Assembly: GCA_950022655.1 (NCBI GenBank)
Contig: OX465579.1
Location: 73,543,193-73,607,192 of the forward strand
DNA: 64,000 nt
Origin: Alentia gelatinosa
Taxonomy: Eukaryota > Annelida > Polychaeta > Phyllodocida > Polynoidae
Reading direction: 5' to 3'
In this document: positions 58,000 through 64,000 of the stretch, piece after piece
Layout: each line of letters begins with the position of its first letter
Numbering within the stretch: position 1 is the first letter of the stretch
Made by a program: the position numbers and the translations under genes
The notes under the pieces: model-generated
Databases searched by the model: none
What the model was told of the DNA's origin: nothing
Seen by the model: the letters and a program-made list of their open reading frames with translations, nothing else

Positions 58000-60285
58000 T
58001 ATTTTCGAAAAGTAGTATGAAATGGCATACCTAATCGCACGGGCAAAGTGTTGATGTTTTCATTTTGGGAATTTGACAGGCAACATGATGTTGTTAGGTG
58101 CACCCAAAGCAGTTGGTGCCTCCTTCTTCACTATGTGTGTATGCAGCTCATGAAGGTTAACGGTAGTTGTCTGCCGATCCATATTGTATCTTGACATCCC
58201 TTATCCCTTCTACAGGAATCCTAAATTGGAGCTGCCATTACTTTCCCTACGGGGTCTATAGGTTACACCTAGGTACCGATTCTATAGGTCTAGGTCTACA
58301 TAAGATGGAGTTAAGAAGGTATTAATACGAAACGGTAGGAGACGATGAACCTTTTCTTGTGTCATTCAACATATCCATTTTACATTTTCCACAATAAAAA
58401 TCTACATACTAAAAAGTATAACCTTGAGATGAAAATATGTTTTAAGGCAAAAATTACATGGTTCTTCAAAACCAAAAAGATGCAGACATCATGATTGAAT
58501 TAAAGCTGAACAAAAGATTTTTGTGAAAATCAACTCATGAAGGAAAGTCATATAAAACCTTGGGAAAAGGTGTTCTATGTCAGACCTGAAAGTACAAAAA
58601 AATATTTTTATGATCATGAAAGATTTTGTGGAAGTTGTATGTGCTCCGTCTTGGAATTAGGAGGTGAATAATTCCGGCATAATAATCTACTGTGGAAAGG
58701 AACAAAGTCTGTCTGTTTTGAAACAGTTTTTATTCTTACCAGGGAAAACCACTTGTTAGTCGAGATGTTCAAGGCCGTTAACTAAAGATTTGGCAGTTCT
58801 TTTTAGATATTATTTGTGAAATTGATTCTAAAATAACACCAAATGGTGACCACAAATACGGCCTGAAATCCTAATGTTCAGACTTGGGGCCTTGGCGAAT
58901 TATATTGATGACTAACCAATTTCATATAGGGCGCTACGGTGCAACGTATTTACAAGGAGTCAATATTTCTGATAGTATAGTTCTTTGCTACTAGCAGGAT
59001 ACTTTTGCCTGTCTTGCTGAGAGTTACGTATCCTTATCTACCTGAAAGCTGTCTAGAGGGATGAGGAAACCTTCAACCTCATGGGAAGTGGATCTACGAG
59101 GTAACATAATTACTTTAGGCAACTTATCAAGTTGCATTACTTTCCTCGAGGGTGGTCTGACCAGCCTCGGTGTCCACCACATTAGCTGAGAGGAGAGGTT
59201 TTGAAACAAGTACAGGATCAGACTTGTTTTTATCAAGGGTTTCCATACACGAGAAACTACAGGCCAAACGTAGCGATCTGAATAGATTTCGTTTCATATA
59301 ATGGTTACACTGACCAAGGGTAATTGCCAGTGACAAGTTTCAAGTTGGTTCTGTAGTTATTAATTAACAGTCGTTGGTATGTTTTCCGCCTCAATTGAGA
59401 AGAACGATATGAATTATAAGACCTTTTCGCGGTGAAGAACAACACGCACAACTTCCTTCTTTATTGAGTTGTACCCTCCATCAGCTCATAAAGATAATTA
59501 TGATATAATGAGCAGGAAAAAACCCGACGTGGTCCGATTGGGTCTTGTAATAGTATATTGTAAATACTATATTGCTGTCTGATAAGGGTATTAACTAGGT
59601 TCCCCAGGACCGATAAGATTACTGAGTACCTGCTGCAGTAGATGGACGATCTTTATCTAATACCCGATATAGTGACGAACTTTAGTATTATACTTTTCCA
59701 GGTTTTATTCCATCTATATTTGTCTAACGATGATCCTAGTTTTTGATGGATGTGGAGTTACACCAGACCTAATTCTGAAATGTACTCTCAGGCATAGGAG
59801 ACATCGATAAGCTTTAATCACAGTGTCAAAGGAATCCTCCATTAATGAAACTTGTAAATGACCATTTTACTTTGAGGGGACGTTGCAAGCCCACTTAGTA
59901 TCTCGGGAACCCATCGCTTTAATTAGGATTATAATTATATAAAGAATACATAATAGTAATCAACAGTAGCTCTGTGTTGTGAATATCTACAAACTACTGA
60001 CATTGTCACAATATGTTATGATTAACATTAAGATTATGATTAGCATTATTACAATGAGGCTGTATTTTACCGCAGGTAATTTTACTTACTAGCACTAGAA
60101 CTAAATGACATGTTCATCTTTGATAAAGTTTTACACATGCCTATGTCGGGTCCAAATAGGTTAATTAGTGGTGGGTCAATAACGTACTCTAGTCTGAAGT
60201 GATTGGCCTTGGTCATATGGGCACTCCTCGAAGACATACTCCTCCCTAAACTCTACCCTTCATTTGAGCGTGCCCCTCGCCTAAC
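58000..60285. other. Intron 3 segment without a gene
   Basis: AT-rich intronic DNA with no repeat, RNA gene or coding sequence I can support. Confidence 0.4.
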
Positions 60286-60640
60286 CCGGCGTTTACACTA
60301 GACGATTATAGGCGGCGATTCTTGAACCTGGCGACTTTAAGCCATAAAAGTCTAGATATCGTCTAATGTAAACGCTAAGCCCGTGGCGACTGCAGATCGT
60401 CTGGTTACGTCTGATTACGTAATAAGGCACCACCTCACGACTATTAGACACGCTCTGACCCCGGCGACTATTTTAAGCCGGTTTGAAATAGTCGTCTACA
60501 TAGGCGGCGATTCTGTGAAAACAGGAAAATTCTGAGCTCGACGATTTTTGCGGTGGACATTGCCACCACCTGGCGACTATTGGCTGGCGATCAAACAATC
60601 GTCACATATTTAGTCGTCTAGTGTAAACGCCGGGTTAGGG
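60286..60640. mobile_element. 355-bp foldback element (GGCGTTTACACTAGACGA family)
   Basis: Left AACCCGGCGTTTACACTAGA and right TCTAGTGTAAACGCCGGGTT are perfect inverted termini of at least 20 bp. Inside, GGCGGCGATTCT, GGCGACTATT and similar sub-repeats recur in both orientations. It has no coding capacity, lies ~120 bp upstream of receptor exon 4, and has a partial relative at 20,845. Confidence 0.88.
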
Positions 60641-60759
60641 CATCTTTCTATCAATATCGTAGACGTCGTCTAGGAAACATCTAGGTGTAAATACTTTAAT
60701 CATACCTATGAAACAATGTCTGAAATATCTTTAAAGCATAATTTACACTTTTCCTCCAG

Positions 60760-60956
60760 GTAGTGAAGATGATGATGGTGGTGGTGGCCATCTTTGCTGT
60801 CTGCTGGCTGCCGCAACACCTCTTCTTCCTGTTATCTTGCCGCTATCACAGCATCATCAACCTGTCCTACATCCAGCATGTCTATCTGGCTATCTACTGG
60901 CTGGCCATGAGCAACTCAATGTACAACCCCATCATCTACTGTTGGATGAATGCCAG
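60760..60956 (+). CDS. Tachykinin receptor, coding exon 4 (TM6-TM7)
   Basis: Acceptor CCTCCAG|G opens with VVKMMMVVVAIFAVCWLPQH, the tachykinin receptor TM6 with the CWLP toggle motif (Trp323, Pro325). TM7 about 344-368 ends in MYNPIIYCWMNAR with NPxxY at 363-367. The exon ends inside the Arg373 codon (AG|G) at donor GTGAGA. In this family the next exon starts with Phe-Arg of helix 8 and encodes the cytoplasmic tail; I could not find it in the remaining 3 kb, so the gene is partial here. The intron positions relative to the protein resemble those of vertebrate tachykinin receptor genes, from memory of that structure. Confidence 0.96.
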
Positions 60957-62118
60957 GTGAGAAATGTTCGACTTTCTTTTTATATTAACATGTAGTATGT
61001 GTACAATTAACTTGCACGTCCCCGCAATTTAGGTTGCTACATGGGCTTATTACTATCATATGGGTAAAGATTACGCCTGCTGAATTTCTTGAGAGCTTTA
61101 TAAATGCCAACTCTATTATTTCGGAAGTCCTTGAATATATACTGTTTGTTTATTTGCACACATATGCATATAGATTAACATTCATATAGGTTAAGGTTTT
61201 TGAAATTTAAATCATAAGCATTGCTCTTTTTTATTTTCTGAATTTTGTAATCCGATTTTATGAACATGTATACTTCCTTTTTATTTCCTTATTATATAGT
61301 TAGTAATTTGCATTCCCATCCTGGTATTTGACGACCCCTATAGAACATGACTATAGTCATATAGACCAGATCCATCAGTATAGTTTGTTGAGAGATCCCT
61401 CATTCACCTAGAGCATCTTCCACGTCAGGTTCTGCACACTATCTAATGTCGAGGTACCCTCAGTTAATGCGTTTTTTTGCCTTGTTACCGGCAATCAAAT
61501 TTACATGATATGGAAAGTCCATGCTCGCTAGTGCAAAACATTACAAATTGAAGGGCAAATTTCTCATATACATTAGTGCTCTCCTGTCTGTGCTCCTTTC
61601 CCCTAGTCTCTGAGAAACAAATCTGATGACTAGTCACAATTACGTTTCCATTCGCAGGACTTTTTCTCATTTTTAATATGAATTTATTCATATCTGTTCA
61701 AGGAATAGTTCTTCCCATGAATACATAGGGAATCCAATACAAAAGTCATATGTCATATAAAAGTGCATAAATATATAGTGTAAAGTTTATGGTCTGATTT
61801 GAATAAGTTATAACAAGAATCACTGTCCAGATTAAGTATGTCACCATGCCAGTTCTCATTTGCGTGTTTATCTTAGCGCCCCAATTAGAACTCTGCATTT
61901 GTACTCACAATGTTGTTGAGTTGAAGTTGGTAGATTGTTCCAAAGGCTGAGACCCCTATATTTGGGCGACTTCTTATGAAAATCATTTTGAATCTTATTT
62001 GTTCATATCAAATACTTTATCAGAGCGGGTGCCCTTTTCCACTTGTTCTTCTTTTTCTAAAACTTTACACATTTAGCTAAGCAAATGCTGTTCTCTATAT
62101 CACAGTGTAAAGTCCTAG

Positions 62119-64000
62119 TTTTTTTGTTGTTTTTTTTCAAAAATTTCTTTATTGACTTCACATTTACAGTATTTTCCATCACAGCAGTACAGAATTTATG
62201 ATCCGTCAATAGAGAGGCCTAGGACATCAGTCACATATTTGGGCGACTGGTTTTAATTGTCAGGCCAACTTGTACATAATTTTGTCGATGTGTCACACAT
62301 GGCATTTTTACATCTAGATTTCGTGATGATTACCTTACATTTTATGCCATGGTGGCTAGTCTGGAGGTTTACAAGGAGGAGTCTGCGTAACTGCAGCCCC
62401 AAAGAATGGTATCCAAATGGATGGTACCTTGTAATTGCTTTCTAGTCTACTTTCACAACTGTTTTACTATTTTTGGTAATAAACATAGAACACGTTGAAG
62501 CTTTACATAGTTGGGATTTGTTCTTCCAGGCAAGTTTTGGTGAGTTTTTTGAAATATATATAATTGGGGGTATTTCTTAAAAGAACCGATAGGCCATTCC
62601 AAGTGGTGGCTCCGTGGTAGGCAAGGGACCTTTGATAAGCCCAGCAATTTGGTCTAGCGGTCGCAATTATAGGTGCTAGGAAACCTCCGGTGGGGAGAGT
62701 TCTTTTATCAAGGTAGTGAGGGTCTTGAGCTCTTCTGTACATAAAATTATACAGGTGACAGTCTCTACGATTTTTCAAGTATGCAATATGAGCTCTAGCA
62801 TGTAGTACGTGTATGGATGTACGTTTGTGTGCCTTTAGACAAAGTTGTATACAGCGGTTTTGAAACGTTTGCAATTTGGTTATTACATTAACATCAGCAT
62901 TCATATACAACACATCTCCATAGTCCATATATGGGACAATACACGACTTATATATGCGAAGGGCTGCATTTACATTTATATACGGCCTCATTTTATTAAG
63001 CTGGTACAATTTGTATGACACGTTTTTGTATAACCGATTTATGTGGGCCTTAAAATCTAGGTTACTATCGAGGGTAATGCCCAAGTAGCCATAATTTTCG
63101 ACCGCTTGTAATTTTACTTCATCCATCTCATATGGTACCTGTTTCGGGTCCTTATTTCTATTTCTCTGATGTGTGAATCTCATGGTTTTTGTTTTGGCTG
63201 TATTTACCGTGAGTTTGTTTTGTGCGCACCAGAGGCCCACCCTGTCCAGATCAGGTTGGAGTTTATCGTGTATCTCTTGGCTATTTTTACCAGATAAATA
63301 GAGGACCGTGTCATCCGCGTAGAGACCCGTTTTGGCCTCTTGTATATTTTTGGTTAGATCGTTTATGTAAAGGAGAAAGAGTAATGGGCCCAGGATGGAC
63401 CCCTGGGGCACACCACACACCATCAGCTCACACAGCGACATTCTTTCATTAATCTTTACACATTGCATTCTTTGACTTAAATAGTTTTTTATCCAGGCTA
63501 GATTTTGGTCTCTGAGGCCGTACCTTTCTAACTTATCCAGGAGTATTACATGGTTGACCGTGTCAAAGGCCTTTCGTAGGTCCAAATATATTACTTCTGT
63601 TATGTTGCCCATGTTTCTTTGCGTTAGTATATAATCTGTCAGCTTAGACACCGCTTGGACACTCGATCTGTTCTTTCGGAACCCACATTGGTTTTCCGCC
63701 AGTATTTTGTTGGTATCAATAAAACGGGTTATCTTATTGTGGACTATCCTCTCCATAGTTTTTGCAACCACAGGCAATAATGAGATTGGCCTATAATTTG
63801 ATACTGAGCAGGGGTCCCCTCCCTTGTAGATCGGAACCACCACTGAAGCTTTCCAGCTCTCAGGGATGTCGTTTTGCTTAAAGCAGTCATTAAATAACTC
63901 TGTAAAAATACCTGGTATGGCACGTAGTGCATCTCTATATACTTTTGTGTTTATGCCATCTAACTGTGAGTTTTTGTTTATTTTTATATTTTTGGCTATT
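62119..64000 (-). mobile_element. CR1/Jockey-group LINE, minus strand, runs off the window
   Basis: The 3' end is marked by an A-rich tail (plus 62,119-62,138) and a minus-strand AATAAA (plus 62,148-62,153); a ~350-bp 3' UTR follows to the ORF stop at 62,503. The RT ORF stays open to the window edge, so the 5' end and endonuclease lie outside. It is inserted antisense in receptor intron 4. Confidence 0.9.
62503..64000 (-). CDS. LINE reverse transcriptase, intact over the visible part
   Basis: About 498 codons without a stop (plus 64,000 down to 62,503). In order: QLDGINTKVY (RT entry), WKASVVVPIYKGG, NYRPISLLPVVAKTMERIV, CGFRKNRSS, VIYLDLRKAFDTVNH (motif A), VCGVPQGSILGPLLFLLYIN, the catalytic LYADDTVLY (plus about 63,292-63,318), NKLTVNTAKTKTM, YGYLGITLDSNLDF, then a cysteine-poor C-terminal domain with PYMDYGDVLY, RTSIHVLHARA and LLRNTPNYIYFKKL. 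It is clearly related to the decayed LINE at 9.7-11.3 kb. The apparent Met at 63,843 is internal. An open RT suggests a comparatively recent insertion. Confidence 0.93.
   Translation of the reverse strand, partial: IAKNIKINKNSQLDGINTKVYRDALRAIPGIFTELFNDCFKQNDIPESWKASVVVPIYKGGDPCSVSNYRPISLLPVVAKTMERIVHNKITRFIDTNKILAENQCGFRKNRSSVQAVSKLTDYILTQRNMGNITEVIYLDLRKAFDTVNHVILLDKLERYGLRDQNLAWIKNYLSQRMQCVKINERMSLCELMVCGVPQGSILGPLLFLLYINDLTKNIQEAKTGLYADDTVLYLSGKNSQEIHDKLQPDLDRVGLWCAQNKLTVNTAKTKTMRFTHQRNRNKDPKQVPYEMDEVKLQAVENYGYLGITLDSNLDFKAHINRLYKNVSYKLYQLNKMRPYINVNAALRIYKSCIVPYMDYGDVLYMNADVNVITKLQTFQNRCIQLCLKAHKRTSIHVLHARAHIAYLKNRRDCHLYNFMYRRAQDPHYLDKRTLPTGGFLAPIIATARPNCWAYQRSLAYHGATTWNGLSVLLRNTPNYIYFKKLTKTCLEEQIPTM

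Larger units (their letters stand above)
57391..60759 (+). other. Tachykinin receptor intron 3 (3.4 kb)
   Basis: GTAAAT...CCTCCAG, phase 0. It holds a 15-base G run at 57,894-57,908 and a foldback element at 60.29-60.64 kb just upstream of exon 4. Otherwise I see nothing supportable. Confidence 0.9.
60957..64000 (+). other. Tachykinin receptor intron 4, partial
   Basis: Donor GTGAGA at 60,957; no acceptor leading into a recognisable helix-8/tail exon is visible before the window ends. Acceptor-like AGs followed by short open frames at about 61,430 and 62,368 do not give the expected Phe-Arg start. 60,957-62,118 shows nothing notable. From 62,119 on it is occupied by a minus-strand LINE. Confidence 0.8.

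Noticed and set aside
61425..61500. Possible last receptor exon after an acceptor-like CAG
   Set aside because: The frame completes Arg and begins with Phe-Cys, but lacks the conserved helix-8 sequence expected after NPxxY and soon meets a stop.
62368..62445. Second candidate last receptor exon (after GGAG|G)
   Set aside because: The acceptor has no pyrimidine tract and the following residues do not resemble the family's tail; it lies inside the LINE 3' UTR.
1..64000. CRISPR arrays, bacterial operons or phage
   Set aside because: No spaced direct-repeat arrays; spliced GPCR, LINEs and MITEs show animal nuclear DNA.

Overview
This 64-kb window is animal nuclear DNA, AT-rich and dominated by repeats. 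It carries most of one spliced protein-coding gene on the + strand, a tachykinin-type neuropeptide receptor (class A GPCR). The receptor sequence (DRY, CWLP and NPIIY motifs, and a third intracellular loop ending ENVRSKRK) looks like the invertebrate tachykinin receptor type rather than a vertebrate NK1-3. Together with the CR1/Jockey-like LINEs, a DIRS-group element and many foldback/MITE families, this suggests a bilaterian invertebrate, perhaps a lophotrochozoan or invertebrate deuterostome. I cannot name the species.

Layout. 1-23.6 kb is intergenic or unseen 5' gene territory. It holds a foldback DNA element of interleaved arms (1.1-4.2 kb) with a 5'-truncated LINE inserted in one arm, a candidate solo LTR (4.7-5.5 kb), a decayed minus-strand LINE (9.7-11.3 kb) with a poly(A) retroposon nested in it and flanked by a 16-bp target duplication, and a heavily decayed DIRS-type tyrosine-recombinase retrotransposon (19.56-17.1 kb, minus). 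23.62-24.54 kb is the receptor's 5' leader with small upstream ORFs plus its first coding exon. Intron 1 (24,542-51,863, 27.3 kb) carries hairpin MITEs, a C-rich heptamer minisatellite, a 1.1-kb palindromic element with an internal 401-bp tandem duplication, CTCF-like and CRE motifs and several promoter-like patches. Coding exons 2, 3 and 4 lie at 51.86, 57.24 and 60.76 kb. Introns 2-4 hold a tRNA-related SINE, an 83-bp (TA)n tract, a GC-rich E2F/NRF1-like patch, another foldback element (60.3 kb) and a third LINE (62.1 kb to the window end, minus). The final receptor exon (C-terminal tail) must lie beyond 64,000.

The four receptor exons join in phase across GT-AG introns into about 373 residues, from the extracellular N-terminus through TM7. 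All other coding-like sequence I could identify is retroelement-derived and mostly broken. I found no evidence of a new multigene system. The most informative structures are the DIRS fossil, the datable nested insertions, and the multiple unrelated palindromic DNA-element families.
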